This document shows, piece after piece, positions 22,267 to 35,366 of a DNA stretch of 64,000 bases (the first letter of the stretch is position 1; the number at the start of each line of letters is the position of its first letter). The notes beneath the pieces were generated by a model. It was not told where the DNA came from. It searched no databases and saw only the letters and a list, made by a program, of their open reading frames with translations. Origin of the DNA: Crataegus laevigata (Eukaryota > Streptophyta > Magnoliopsida > Rosales > Rosaceae); contig OY756942.1 of NCBI GenBank assembly GCA_963580275.1, positions 15,148,501 through 15,212,500 on the forward strand. The letters are read 5' to 3'. Position numbers and translations under genes: made by a program.

Positions 22267-24152
22267 AACTCCCCCACACTTAGCTTTTGCTAGTCCTCTA
22301 GCAAAACAAAGAAACTAAAAGAAACAAAACACAATCTAAACCTTCCAACGTTACCTCATGGATTTCCAATGCACATGTTAAAAATCATTACTTGCACAGA
22401 TTTTGGTCATCAATATCCTTAAGCATACACTTAACCACAATCACCATTTACTAGTTCTCTTTTAATCGATTGAAACATCATTTTGAATGTAATAACATGC
22501 CTTAGAGAATTCCCTCAATTCCTTACTAGATATGCACTCATTTTTCACTTAGATTTTTAAACTACACTCCCTGCACAAGGTATATGTGAGAAGATTGATG
22601 TACACATGAAAACTAAAACTCACATATGTTTAACAAAGAAACACTTTTCTAGAGTTATCAGTGAATATATGAATATGATCTCATGAAAGGAATGCTACTA
22701 CTTAGATGCAAGAACTAGTGACACCATATGCTCATACCAATCCTAAACTCCACATATTGAACACATAACACTCAAGATAGAAGTGTAAAGGTTGTAACGG
22801 GGCTAAAGGTGTTTGGTTAACAAAGAACGGCTATGGAAAACAAAGGTTCTTAAAGACATAGTGAGCAAAGCAATGAAATCAACTTAGAATTCACTTTTGA
22901 ATGCAAACTCAAATTTTGAACAAAAAAGGGAGAAGTCACACATTTTAGGGCCAGATTTGATGATTTGGACCCTTCCTTCAACAATCAATACTTTCAAACT
23001 CATTCTTTCTTCTTTTCTTTTCTGTTTTTCTTTTCATATGTTTTTCACATTTTTTTTTGTAACCCAAACCGTACAAATGAGCTCAAAAACAACCATTCCC
23101 TCCCCCACACTTGTTTTCTTGCATAATGTAGATCAAAAGGAATTCATTTTATGTTATGCTTACTAGCCTTTAAGAACAAGGGTATGGAAAGTCCTAAACT
23201 AGGCTAGGTAAGGTTATTATGGGTTAATAAAGAACATAGGCTAAACAAGGCTCAAACGGGGTTTAATCTACAAAACAGATAATAATGGAGGGCACAGCTA
23301 TTTGGCTACGGTGGAGACTACACCACTTCATCTTGATATGTGTTATGCATTACAATGTCATGCTTTGAATGAAACGAATACAAGTTCTAGCATTTAGCTT
23401 TATCAAAATGCATTCTAAATAGCAACCAATCAAAGAATAATGAGATCATGCAACGACTTTAGAAAACAAGAACTCACAAATTATAACTTTCCAAAGAAAG
23501 TAAAGGCTCGAGTCTCACAAGGATGTAGCGTTATATGAGTTGCTTCCTTCAAGCATGTTATGAAAACTTATTGTATCCACTTTGTAATCAAATGTGAGTT
23601 CATAAACAACAACTACAACTAAGCATAGGACAAGAGCATATCAAACTTCAATCCATGCTTGTAACTTTCTTTAACAGTTATGCAATTAAAAACCGAATCC
23701 TCATCATTGTGTTGGAAGGTACCTAAGACACAAATACACCAAAATGACTCTAAAACAACTCTTTTTGGTATTTTTCAAAATTTTTTCAAATTTTTATGTC
23801 ATTTTCGTACGATTACCTCAAAACACAATAAAACACAACAAAACAGCTTAAAAACACTTAGAAATAGTGAGAAACAACTTAGCTTCATGTGGTAGATGAT
23901 CTTTGGTCGTGCTTGTTGATTTTCCACAGCTTTGATCTTGAACTGGATGGGACTTTCCACAGCTTTCGAAGAAGTATCTTTCCACAGGATGATTCTTCAA
24001 CTGGCTTAGGGAGCTTTTTACTTGTAAGTAATCCTCCGCTTAGTTGAGGATGAATCACCACGTTGTCTCCACATGCTTCAAGTAATCCGGTCTCCATGCA
24101 GGTGTGGCATCTTCTCGAGTTCTTGGATCAACTCAGACTCCTCATGCATCTT
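22267..24152 (-). other. Copy 1 3' non-coding internal region
   Basis: There is no coding sequence. It contains C-run motifs (CTCCCCCACACTT) next to the LTR at about 22269 and again at about 23099. These are the complement of the PPT-like G-runs seen in copy 2 and at 7155-8899. Short T-rich tracts are frequent. Confidence 0.65.
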
Positions 24153-24437
24153 CTATGAGATACTTTTGCTTTTGAAGAAGTATCTCTCCACAGGTTTATT
24201 TTTGAATTGGGCTGGAGGGGCTCGAAGATGAGTACTCGAGAGCAAGACTAGGTAAGCAATCAGGATCTCTCTTTCTCCCTGTTCTTCAGATGAAGGTGAG
24301 GAGAAAGCATGATATGAGATACTTTTTCCTTTAACCTTCATGATATGAAATACTTTTGCTGTTGATGACTTGTTTGCAGAGGTACACCAGGGGATGAGGA
24401 ACACTAAGTAACTTGAGAGGTTTCTTTGGGAATACAT
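24153..24437 (-). CDS. Small conserved sense ORF of the non-autonomous gypsy element (copy 1)
   Basis: The ORF encodes about 94 residues. It aligns without gaps to the start of the 110-residue ORF at 44473-44805 in copy 2 (shared EILIAYLVLLSSTHLR, KVFHI and the YFFK block). A TATA-like CTATAAG on the minus strand (about 24498-24503) lies about 60 bp before the ATG. No family is recognised. It is Ser/Lys-rich with one hydrophobic stretch (LIAYLVLL). The coding status is an inference from conservation. Confidence 0.4.
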   Translation of the reverse strand: MYSQRNLSSYLVFLIPWCTSANKSSTAKVFHIMKVKGKSISYHAFSSPSSEEQGEREILIAYLVLLSSTHLRAPPAQFKNKPVERYFFKSKSIS

Positions 24438-24928
24438 TCTCGGAGATGAAGAACTGTTGAGTAAGTCTGCCTTTGCTATGGAAGGCGAAGGTAGACACTT
24501 ATAGGAATTTCTTCACAACCGTTACTATTCTCTTACTGTTGTAGGCAGCCGGTGGATGATTGAACAGTAAGGTTTACGCGCTTTCTGACAAAGTTATCCG
24601 TAATTCCCGCAAAGCTGAGGGTGCATATGACAGGTGACGACAACTCTGGAAAAGTTGATCTTTTGAAATCCGGGGGTCGGCTCATGGTTTCTTAGCAGGC
24701 CCGACTTTTGAGAGATGAGCGCCTCTTCGATTTGCTAGCAGACGCCTCTTTGATTTGCGAGCAAGCGCCTCTTCGATTTCTGAGTAGTGCCTCTTCGGTT
24801 TCTTCTTTTTATAGAGGCACTAATTTTGTTCCACAGCACACTTGAATTACCTCCTGTAAAATCTCCCTTATTGCACTTCTGAAATCTTAATCTGTCTGAT
24901 CTCTTCTTTCTCAATACCTTCAAAAAAG

Positions 24929-25537
24929 TCTTGCCCCTCTGACTATCGCCTTAGCTTGAATGTCGGCGAATATGATGACTTGTCTTCCCCAAACAACATT
25001 TCGCATCCGTCCTTCTTATCCCTCAATGATCTTCTTACAGTTGGGGACTCTATGATGAAGAACGATGCAACTGCTATGGTGGTTACTAGAAACCTTCTCA
25101 CTCCAAGAGACAATAGGTTGCTTTCCAAGCGGTCCGACGAGCTCGCTGTTTAGGACTCTCTGGTGTTTAGTGTCCAGTGTGCAGGTTCAGTCTCAAACAT
25201 GGGCCAACGCCTTCTTGTACGATCTCGTCAGGTTGAGTCTTTGATGGCTGAGGTGGCTAGTCTTCGGCAAGAGGTCAGAAGACTCAGGCACGAGAATAAA
25301 GAGTTACACATGCTCGCAACTAGTTACTCAACAAGTATGAAGAAGAAGCTTGACCAGCTGCAGGAGTTCAAAATGCATATTCAGAGTGATCATCAAAGGT
25401 TTGTGGCGTTACTGCAGAGGCATCTTCTGCCTTCGTCATCTAGAGTTGCACCAAGTGTTGAGGCTCCGAAGGATCAAATTCTTGCGCTTAGTCTTTCTGG
25501 AGCTCCGTCAATTGCTGAGGCACCACCTGACCAATGA
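24929..25537 (+). pseudogene. Antisense coiled-coil ORF, broken copy
   Basis: It is homologous over its full length to the intact 205-residue ORF at 45437-46054. Here the start codon position reads AAG, and a TAG at 25151-25153 interrupts the frame (SDELAV-stop-DSL). Despite this, the heptad block from about 25225 to 25350 (SRQVESLMAEVASLRQEV, LRHENKELHMLATSYSTSM) is almost unchanged between the copies. The orientation is opposite to the element. A TATA-like TTTTTATAGAGG precedes it at about 24806-24817. Confidence 0.75.
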
Positions 25538-25547
25538 ATGCTATTAG

Positions 25548-25640
25548 TTTACACATTATTGTAAAATATTTTTTATTTTTTATTTTTTTGTTTTTTTTGT
25601 TTTTTTTTATTTTTTATTTTAAAGCGATGTAAAATATGTA
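25548..25640. repeat. T/A low-complexity tract
   Basis: Runs of T broken by single A or G separate the antisense ORF 3' end from the 3' end of the gag-related frame. Copy 2 has a comparable tract at about 46080-46205. Confidence 0.8.
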
Positions 25641-25899
25641 AATCAATGTAAAAAGACTTTGTTTACCCTCCCCCACACTTAAACTAAACATTGCCCTCAA
25701 TGTTTTAAACATAGGTTCACACTTAAGCAAACAAACAATTAGTGAACTAAGCAAGGCAAGATAAATGCAGTAAAGAGAAGGGTTTAGGAGTGCAAATCTG
25801 ATTTGTTGAACAATTCCAAAGTCTCCTTTCGTTGAATGCTTGGGTTGCCTCCCAAGAAACGCTTGTTTTAACATCTTGCAGCCAGACGAGACTTTCCAT

Positions 25900-27377
25900 T
25901 AAACTCCCCTAGGTTCCACGACATGGAATTTATCTTCGAATGGGAGGTGATACTTGAAATGATCCGGCAATGGTTTAAATTCAAGAGTGGGTGCCTGAAT
26001 CATCAAAATCAGCATGTTAGTATAAAACAAAATTAAAATTGGAGAAGGTGGCTTACTTTCTTTCTCCGACACAAACTCAATGACAAATACTACATCTTTA
26101 AAAGTTTCAGAGACTTTGAACTTGGCCAGATTTACTATGATGGTTGTGGCTTATCCCGTGTCATCAGTCTCAACTTCTTTGGCCTTTGTTTCCTCAAATA
26201 CATCCTCTTTGATGCATTCAACATATTCTCCAACCACTTCCTTTCCTTGAATCATTCTTCTTGGTGTACAAGTTTCTTTAAACAATTCAACACAATCTAG
26301 AACTTGAATTGGTGCACCAAGAATTGGGGTATCACCTTGCACCTTTGGAAGAGCTTCTACAATGTCTTTTTCACTCTCTTCATCATTGGGAATCAAAAAC
26401 CTGCGAGGAAAAGGGACATTTGGTGGAATAGGCTCAGAAATAATTGAATTGGGAACCACCTCACTTAAGTTGAACGGCATAGAGACTTGAGTGGTTTGCG
26501 GCAAGAGTTGTTCTAAGCTGCCCATATCGTCCTCATCCTCTTCTTCTTGTAGCAACAAGTCATCCAGGTTCGGGCTATGTTTAGATGGTTCTGGGACAGC
26601 TTCATCCTCCATATCACTTTCCAAAGTGATGGCTTCATCGATTTCAACTTCTCACTTTGAATTTGCCATGTTGAAATTGGAGAGTTCACGTTGCTCTTGA
26701 ATCTGCGCCATGAATTCCACAATCTGTCCAACTTGCTTCTCTAATTCGTGCACTCTTTTGACTCGGTCTTGCATCTCCTTGTTTTGATTTTCTACTCCAA
26801 GTGTCAAAGAGGTGATTAATTGAATAATATTATTATTATCCACCGACGAACTTGAAATTGGTTGGGAAGATTGTGGTGGAGGCTGTGGTAGTGCATATGG
26901 CCTTTGATAGAACTCCTCTGATGGCTGTAATTGTTCTTTTTGTGAGCCCTGCGTCAAAGAGATTAGTCTTTTAAGAATTTCATTATAATTCATGGGCATA
27001 CTTGAATTCGATTGGAATTCTTGTGGGGGAGGTTGTGGTGGCTACATAGATCTTGAATAGAATTCCTCTTCTTCTTGCCAATATCCACCTTGTTGAAATT
27101 GTTGAGGTTTATCCCACATAGAATCTGAATAATCTCTCCAATCCAAATTGTAAGCGTTGGAAAACATGTTGTTGCTTGGTTGATCATAGACTTGATAACC
27201 CCAAGCATCTCCGTTTGTAGCAAATTGAGGACATTGATGAATTTGATATCCTTGCTCATAGGGCACATCAAATGTATGGACACTTGGCATTGTGGTCCTT
27301 TCGGCATTATGAGTTAATTGAGAAGTAAGATGCGCCAATTGAGCTTGAATGGTCGCAAGTGCCATGTCTTGCTCCAT
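25900..27377 (-). pseudogene. Gag/pre-protease-related ORF of copy 1, interrupted
   Basis: One minus-strand frame begins at 27377 (MALATIQAQLAHLTSQL) and has in-frame stops at 27042-27044, 26652-26654 and 26151-26153. It contains Gln/Pro-rich repeats (EEFYQRPYALPQPPPQSSQP), a heptad-like stretch near 26740 and an acidic LLLQEEEDEDDMG. It also has a segment (PPNVPFPRRF) matching the pre-protease linker of the gypsy element at 3420-3470, and ends with EFKPLPDHFKYH, which matches the spacer before RT. Capsid and all pol enzymes are missing. Confidence 0.8.
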
Positions 27378-27489
27378 TTGTACCTAAAATCAAAGAAAGA
27401 AAACTAAATCAAATATCAAAAGTAAAAGACACAAACACAAACATAAACATAAACACAAACAGAAACAAAGGGATTAGCAAATTTGCTAA

Positions 27490-27507
27490 TCCCCGGCAAC
27501 GGCGCCA
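27490..27507 (-). other. Copy 1 primer-binding site (tRNA-Asp type)
   Basis: The minus strand reads TGGCGCCGTTGCCGGGGA six bases inside the right LTR. It is intact, and it sets the transcription direction as right to left. Confidence 0.92.
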
Positions 27508-27513
27508 AAAATT

Positions 27514-29256
27514 TGATGCGTTGTAAACAACACTCAAATTAAACCCTCTTGTTGACAATTGTAGTATAGATGTAAGTAGGGATCTTTCTAGGCCAGGGAT
27601 TATGAGGGATTGCTAATCTACTCTAAACTGATTTTAAAACACTAAATAAGACTAAAAAACACAAAACTAGGCAAAAGACACTTAACTAAACTCTACTAAC
27701 TCAAAACACACTAGAATGACTCAAAACAACTTAAAACAACCAAATTGACTCAAACTAGACAATAGGGACTGATTTGGACGAAAATAGACTCAAGGAATTA
27801 ACTAAACACAAATTAGGACACATTCGAACTAAATTGACACTACTTAATGATGGGGGGTTTGGTTTGCACGAAAATTGAAACTAAAACTAAAAAAACTTGT
27901 AGAATTAAACAAAGACATAAAATTAAGGTGAATGGATGGGTGATGGACTAGCTAGAAGGTTCTTCTCCACATATGACACACTTCCATACAAACCAATTTT
28001 AGTTTGTTCTTTCAATAAACCATGAATCTCAACACCTCAGATTAACCGTGAACAACACTTTTTTAACCTTCAAGTTTTCCTTAAGTTATTGAATTGGACG
28101 GAAAAGCGCATACAACAATTCAAAACATTCTTCAAAAGTCCCTTACGTGAACAGCACAATAGAGATACAATCAAAGATCATTAAGCTTTGTGAAAACTAT
28201 AAGCATTGACGAGGCATTCGTAACTATGAACAGCATGATACTCTTGCCAAGAATTCACTTAACGCGATTGTGACTAGCAACCTCCACTACTTGTGAATAT
28301 AAGTTCATAACGATTAGGTGAAACTCCCTTATATTCTAGCATCAAATTCATGCATGCAAACTAAGTATGCATCCTTAATCGACATACAAGAATAAGTTAT
28401 AAATCAAGTAGTTAAGCAAATTGATTCACAACTCATGAAATCACAACTGAAGGTAATCAATTCATATTACAAATATGTTCATGGCTTTGAATCGACCTCT
28501 AGCCAAAACAAATTTAGTTCCACATATTTGCAATTAAACAACTATAATTGAATTTAAACATGATAAACAAAAGTAGAAGACACCTAGAACGCTCCAACGT
28601 CTTGAATGGTTAGCACAGCTCCAAGTCCTCATCCTTTCTTGCAAACATGCGACACCAAGGTGGGTGTGGTGTTTGGATGGTCTAGGGGATGTGGCAGAGA
28701 TTGGATAGGTTGAAAGAGTATGGAAGGGTGGTAGGGGATGGATAGGAAAAGAGGTGGATGGAAATGGATGGAGGAAGAAGGAAACTTGCGGCAGAAATTG
28801 TGTTGTTTATGGAATGTGTTGTAGATGTGAATTGGTGTCTTTGGCCTTGATGGAGAAGCCTATTTATAGGCTTTGAGAAAGAATCACTACCATCCATTTT
28901 CTTGGTGAGAATGAATCACCACCATCCATTTTTGTTGGTGAGAATGTATCACTACCATCCATTTTGTTGGTGAGAATGAATGACCACCATCCATTTGTAT
29001 TAGTGAGAATGAATCACTACCATCCATTTTGTTGGTGAGAATGAATCACAACCATCCATTTTTTATGCTCCCCATGCTTGCAATCCATTTCACCCCAAAA
29101 TAGCTCCAAATTGCAACAAAATGCACTTCTTTGCTAACTTTGTTATTTAGAACCTACAAACACACGAAAATAGCTTAAAACATTCTAATAAGATGAAACT
29201 AATTAAGTAAATGCAAGGAAACAAACTAATAAAGTCACATAAATATGTTCCTATCA
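27514..29256 (-). repeat. Copy 1 5' LTR
   Basis: It pairs with 20526-22266. It has the same U3 minisatellite (28876-29065) and a TATA box at 28861-28868. It is followed by GATAT and a decayed minus-strand copia sequence, not by the rest of the interrupted gag. Confidence 0.9.
28876..29065. repeat. U3 minisatellite in copy 1 5' LTR
   Basis: The same 37-bp unit as 21886-22075, with point differences between the two LTRs. Confidence 0.9.
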
Positions 29257-29550
29257 GATATCGTCTTGTACTGATCTTGGTACAACTCATATCAACGTTT
29301 TTCATACAATATTAAATAGGTAAATCACCTTTCCACATATGCATAAAGGATTCTATTTACGCATTATTTCTTTAGGAGTCAAAAGGGTACATTTTCTTTG
29401 TGAATGGCAACTTCCTAGTCTCGTTAAGATTGTCCTTCTGATTGAAGTTTATCATCATATGAGAAACTTCCTAGCATTTTTTGTCTATCATTAGGGTTTG
29501 ATATAATCCAATTATATCCTGAAATTTATCATTATAGATTTGCATCCCAT

Positions 29551-31350
29551 TGTTGGAAGTATGCCCACAAAGCCACTCATTTGATGTAATAGCTTTTTGG
29601 AATACTTATTGTATTAAACTTATATATGTTTAATAGAGGGCAAAGCTTATTGTTAATCACTGTTTATTGTATCTTGTGTTTAATCAATAAGTGAATTCAA
29701 GGAATGTATTTGATCTAAGAGATAAGTGATCTAAGTAAGTTAGATTTACGAGACCTTTCTCCTATGCTTATTCCTAAAACGTTCCTGGCCATAGGGTTGC
29801 CAATTGGGCATTGACAATCCGCTAAGGTTAGTATGTGTTATGTCGACTCAAGCGTGGATATGACAAGTCTCAAGTCATTTAGTGTTGGACACTAAGACAA
29901 ACACATAGGTGCTTGAAAGAGTAATCGAGTACACTGAACTACGATCAAAACAGAGTTCAAACATACATGTCATGTAAGAACTCGATGGTTACAATATGCA
30001 AAGTAGTCCTTTGACCTAAGGCATCATTGATGTCTAATGGTTAGGTCCTTGATCTTTGATCGTGTCAAATGGCATTCCTTTGGAGTGTCCACGGTATAGT
30101 TGGGGTCAAGCTATCTAGTCATGTAGACATGTGAATGCACAACAAGGGATCTCTAACCTTATGGAAGGATAATACTCTAAGATATGATTCGAGAGTCTTT
30201 GGCCAAAACATGTGAATATGACTAAGGAAATTTATTCCAAATCTTATTCAAGCGAATCATATAGAGAAGTATCACATTGGATAGTAGACATGAAACAAAC
30301 TATCACTTAAACAATGTGATTAAGAGTATTGTATTAGAGAAGGACCGTATTGGATTGTAATTGTAATTGGATAGGTTCTCCAACCACTTCTACTTAGCTT
30401 GGGTAACCATGACATGCTGCTAGGTGTCACTCATGGTTTGTGGAAGCCCTAAAGATTGGCAAACACTAATCTTAAGGGAGAATTGAAATGTGGTTTTAAT
30501 TCACAAACGATAGTTAAGAGTAACATCGCCCACTACCTCGCTAATTGGAACCTAATGGATCGTACACCGAGTAAAGATGAAAGTGAAGTAATTAAATGAA
30601 ATGGATAAGCAATTAAATAGTTAATTGAAGAATGGTCAAAATTACTTAATTAGTTAATTGATTATACGAAATGTTCGTATTGGGCTTCTAAGTTGGTTTT
30701 GGGTTTCGGGGCCCAAAAGTGTTTTGGTCCACAAGGCCCATTATGTTTAAGTTGTATGACAACTAAAACAAATTTGGCAATTAGCCCAAAGACAAAGCAA
30801 GGCCGGCCATATGTGGTGAGGGGTAACAAACTTGTGTTAATTACAAGTTTGCCACTCACAAGAAATGAAGTATAAATTCAAAGTTATAGCTTTATTTCAT
30901 TTAGGGTTTTCCTTAAGAAATTGGGTGAAACATTTTCTCTCTAAATTTCTCAAAGGGGGTCGGCCACTTAGGGAGAGAAATCTAGCAATTTCTTCTTCCC
31001 TAAGTCATCCATTTTATCTTCACAATTTATCTTTGGTGTAGAGACTTGGAGACATCAAATCTTTGGTGTTTTGGAGAACTAATCCTCAAGGAAGCAAGGA
31101 GGTGACTTGAAGGCCCTCCACTTGGGTGAATCCCTTGTGTAATCAAGGATGAGCTTCAAGGGTAATGATTCTCTAAAACTCTCTTCTCTTTAATGTTGTT
31201 AAAGAGTCATGGTTCACCATCTACTAGGCTTTGAAAGTCATGGGTTTTATGAATTGTTTTTGAATGCATGTCTAATTTAATTTGTTAATATTTTGCATAT
31301 GTATTCAAATGTTCTTTAATGTTCTTCACTAGGACATAATTTTTCCTTCA
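29551..31350 (+). repeat. Solo copia LTR, family B
   Basis: It is 1800 bp, TGTTGGAAGTATG to CCTTCA, with perfect TSD CCCAT at 29546-29550 and 31351-31355. No PBS follows, which rules out a 5' LTR. It is closely related to the LTR at 39842. A TATA box (TATAAATT) lies at 30871-30878. Confidence 0.93.
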
Positions 31351-32390
31351 CCCATGTGTATAGACTATGTCTCCCATATACACTCTATCATTATAGAATG
31401 TTTAATGTCATAACTTTAACGAAGAAGAATTCCCTTCATTTCCAAAATTATATTAATATATATCATATATATGTTCAAATTTAGGAATATGATTAACACC
31501 CACTAATCTTTTGTAAACCTAGTAAACAAAAGATTCATTTACATTTTTATGAGAAATCAAACGATTTGATCTTTTTCTCATAAGATACTTATAGCTCCCA
31601 CTAGCTTGCTAAGATTCATGATGGATGGATCTCTACAACTTACATGTCTTGTGATTCCTAGTTTTAGACATATATTATCAAGACTATCTTGATAATGGTT
31701 TTGGAAACCCATATAATGTCCAAACATTGAATCACCATTTACTTGTAGCAAGCAATCTTTGAATTCACTGAAACCAAGACTATATCAAAGATTCTTTCTT
31801 CCAAGTCAACCAATCTAGTTGATTGTAGTCACCTTAAGCTACCAATTAGCTTTGAAGGTTTCATTATTTTGAATCAAATGGTTTTATACCATTTTCTTGA
31901 GTATATGTCGTACATACACTCAATGTAGTCATAAGGATATCTATTCTTATTTCTTTTGAATTAAGAGATGTAACTCTATAACATAGTCATAAATTTCAAA
32001 CCATTCAACTAAGACGGTTTATAGATCCTTCTCGACTACCTTGGAGCTAGTGGTGTGGGAAGTAGGTTGTTATATTTGTTGATTATCATCTTGTCTCTCA
32101 AAGAACCCATTCTTTGAGTTCTATCTCTCGTTCATTTGTTCTATCTTAGGCAAATCCTATTGTAGATAATGAACTACCCAACAAACAACCTTTGTTAGTT
32201 GGTCCATAGATATGATATCCAAATGTTAATTTAAGGATATCCCACAAGATTATTCTCAAACAAATATTGCTTATTAGCACAAAACCCCAAATCTTAACAC
32301 AATTAAGATTTGTCTTTCTTTCCAACTACATCCTATGGAGTCATGAAATTTTTGCAAGATCTTCTAATTGACAATCATATTGTATTAGAA

Positions 32391-32458
<68 letters not shown>
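32391..32458. repeat. (AT)n microsatellite
   Basis: About 34 uninterrupted AT units lie within the decayed copia sequence. Confidence 0.97.
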
Positions 32459-32461
<3 letters not shown>

Positions 32462-33259
32462 TGGGTAATTTATAACTTCCAACGAACTACATCTTATTCT
32501 AGTTCGTTCTTCTCCCATTGGAGAAGTCCATTATCTTATAATGCTACTTTCCTTGATATCTTTCAAGGAAACTCTTCTAAAGTGTCCTTTTTTACTTGGA
32601 TCAAATCTAAGGAGGTAAATACTTTAGATGTCTTATTCATCAACTTACATTCTTGAATTCTTTAAAACATTTTGCAAAGTATTCAGACTTGTGTTTATTC
32701 AAAATAAACGATAGTCCAACCGAAAGCGATCTTCAGTGAATGTCATACAACATGAGTAGTATTATGTTGTGGACAAGTGCCACTAACATCTAAGTGAATT
32801 AACCTCAACAACTTTGTGATTGTTTCTTCTTTCCAAAAGAATAAAGATTCAAACTTTTCGCCTCTATACAATTTTAACAATAAGGCATTGGATCTAGATC
32901 AAACGATCCAAAGCATCCATCTATGACCAACTAGTAATTTATGTTTTAAGTGGGATTAGTCACTACCTTGCAACCTTTTGGGTTTAAGCACCATTATAAT
33001 CTAAAAAGTTAACACTACCACACATCTCTACTATAGAGACAATCAATTAGATTACAATAATCCAATCATTTATTAAAAAAGAACAATGTGTTGTCAAACA
33101 AAACATTCATCCATCTCTTAAAATCATAAGGACGGAATTATGTTCCTTACATTAAATTGGAATGTAAAGACAATCTTTGTTTTTCCAATTTCATTGGTAG
33201 TTCATATGAGGAAGCAAGTACTATTTGCTTTCGCAGAGATCTATATCTTATTCACATTC

Positions 33260-35124
33260 TGACGGGATTTTAAAACCGCACAAATTTAACCCTCTTTTTG
33301 ACAATTGTAGTATAGATGTAAGTAGGGTATCGTTCTAGGCCGAGGATTAGGAGGGATTGCTAATCTACTCTAAATTAATTTAAAAACGTAAAAACAAAGT
33401 TTAAAACACTAAACTAAAATAAAAACACTTAACTAGAATAACTCAAAATAAAACTAACAAATAAACTAAAACAAATCAAAAGACTCAAAACAACTCAAGA
33501 CTCTAGAAAACACAAACTGAGCTAAAAACTCGAAACACACTTAAAATGACTCAAATAATAAAAACAATCAAATTAACTCAATCTAGACACTAGGAAATTA
33601 ATTGGACGGAATTTAAATTAAAAGATTAAAAATAATAAAAATTAACTAAATAATAATATTTTAATAATGGGGGGATTGATTTGGTTTTGACGAAGTAAAT
33701 TAAACTTAAATAAATTACAAATTGACAAAAACATAAAATTAAAAGTGAACGGATAGACGACGGATTGGCTAGAGGGTTTTTCTCCACACAAGACACATAT
33801 GCAATCTAAATTGACCTTCAGTTGTTCTTTCAATAAGTTGTAAATCTCAACACCCCAGATTAATTAGGTACGCTTAAATTAACCTTCAGATTTTCCTTAT
33901 GTTATTGAATTGGATGAACAGCATACAACAACTCAAATTATTCCCCAAAAGTTCCCTACGTGAAAAGCACAATAGAGATACGATTAAAGATCATTAAACT
34001 TTGTGAAAACTATAAATACTGACGAGGCATTCGTAACTATGAAAAGCATGATACTCCTGCCAAGAATTTACTTAACGCGATTGTGGATAACAACCTTCAC
34101 TACTCATGAATATAAGTTCATAACGATTAGGTGAAATTCACTTATATTCTAGCATCAAATTCATGCATGTAAATTAAGTATGCATTCTTAATCAACATAC
34201 ACAAATAAGTTATCAATCAAGCAGTTAAGCAAATTAAATCACAACTTAGAAATCACAACTGAAGTTACCAATTTAAATTACAAATATATCCATGGTTTCG
34301 AATTAACCTCTAGCCAACACAAATTAATTACACATCATTTATAAATTAAAACAAAAATAAAAATGAGTTGGAGGATTAAACCGAAACGGGGTGCAGGGAT
34401 TCTGTCTGTGCACTGTGCCTGTGCACTGTGCCAATCCCCTTGGATCCGTGAGACTTGCTCGTCTGGCCCCCGTGCCTTAGCAGCGCCTCCACCGAGGCTT
34501 CCTCTGACTTGATCACAGCAGCCTATTGGCTGCCTTTTCTCTGCCAACTGCCAGCTGGCAGCTCCGCGCTGCCTTTGGTTCTCCCAGCTCACCAGGAGCT
34601 CTCCCCCGTCTGTCCTTAGCGCCTCAGCAGCTGCCACTTGCCCTGCACCGAATTGTCTTTTTACTTTCAGATGCGGCCAGCTGCCCTAAGGGCAGCTCTC
34701 TCCTGGTTTAAACTCAGCGCAGCCTCCGAGGACACTTCTCCAAGCTGCCCCGTGGCAGCTCTTCTCCCCCAGCCCTCTGTAATTTGCTGCCTTCGCAGCC
34801 CTTTTATTTCCTTTCTGTCCACCGAGGGCTTCTCGCCCTTTCTCTTCTTTAATGCCTTATGAGGCAGCCCTCCTTCTCTCCAGCTGCCCGAGGCAGCCTC
34901 CTTTATTATTTTTGCTTGGCAAGATGCGGAGCACTAAGGCCTTATCATTTCTTTTCTGCTTTCGGTGGACTCCCTCCACATGCTTCTTAGTTTTCTTTTT
35001 ATCACCTAATAATCACACACACACAATCATCACAAGTATAAATATATAAATATATATAAAATATAAATATATAAATATATATAAAAATATAAATATATAA
35101 ATATATATATATAAATAAATATAA

Positions 35125-35158
<34 letters not shown>

Positions 35159-35366
35159 TATTATCTAAATGATAAGTATAATTAAACAAGCAAGATAGTT
35201 TAAACGAAATTATTACTTAACACTTCACTAATTCTAATTTTATTATCTTAGCTAGATAAATTCTATTAAAATACAAAAATAACGTAAATAGCTCAAAATA
35301 TAACGAACTAACTAAGAAAAGACGAGTGGATTTGATATAAAAATATACATAAATATGATCCGATCA
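33260..35366 (-). repeat. Solo gypsy LTR (2.1 kb), minus orientation
   Basis: It starts TGACGGGATT and ends GATCCGATCA, with perfect TSD CATTC at 33255-33259 and 35367-35371. It is related to the copy 2 LTR. It contains a GC-rich segment (about 34380-35000) with several GCTGCC/GGCAGC palindromes and an AT-rich block at 35035-35160. Open frames in the GC-rich part are products of composition. Confidence 0.92.
34517..34897. repeat. Cluster of GCTGCC/GGCAGC palindromes in the LTR
   Basis: Inverted repeats occur at 34517-34532, 34548-34561 (CTGCCAGCTGGCAG), 34679-34697 (nine-base arms), 34743-34760 and 34883-34897. Arms are 6-9 bp with loops of 0-4 bases. Confidence 0.85.

Larger units (their letters stand above)
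20526..29256 (-). mobile_element. Non-autonomous gypsy LTR element, copy 1 (about 8.7 kb)
   Basis: It has LTRs of 1741 bp (20526-22266) and 1743 bp (27514-29256), with an intact tRNA-Asp-type PBS next to the right LTR, so the element reads right to left. The internal region (5.2 kb) holds a gag-related pseudogene, a broken antisense coiled-coil ORF and a small sense ORF. It holds no capsid, RT, RNase H or integrase. The flanks (CACCG left, GATAT right) do not match, so the present ends are not a simple insertion. It shares family and layout with copy 2 at 40722-49409. Confidence 0.88.

Noticed and set aside
34335..35049. Ala/Leu-rich open frames in the GC-rich LTR part
   Set aside because: They lie in a solo LTR, overlap each other in several frames and owe their openness to base composition.
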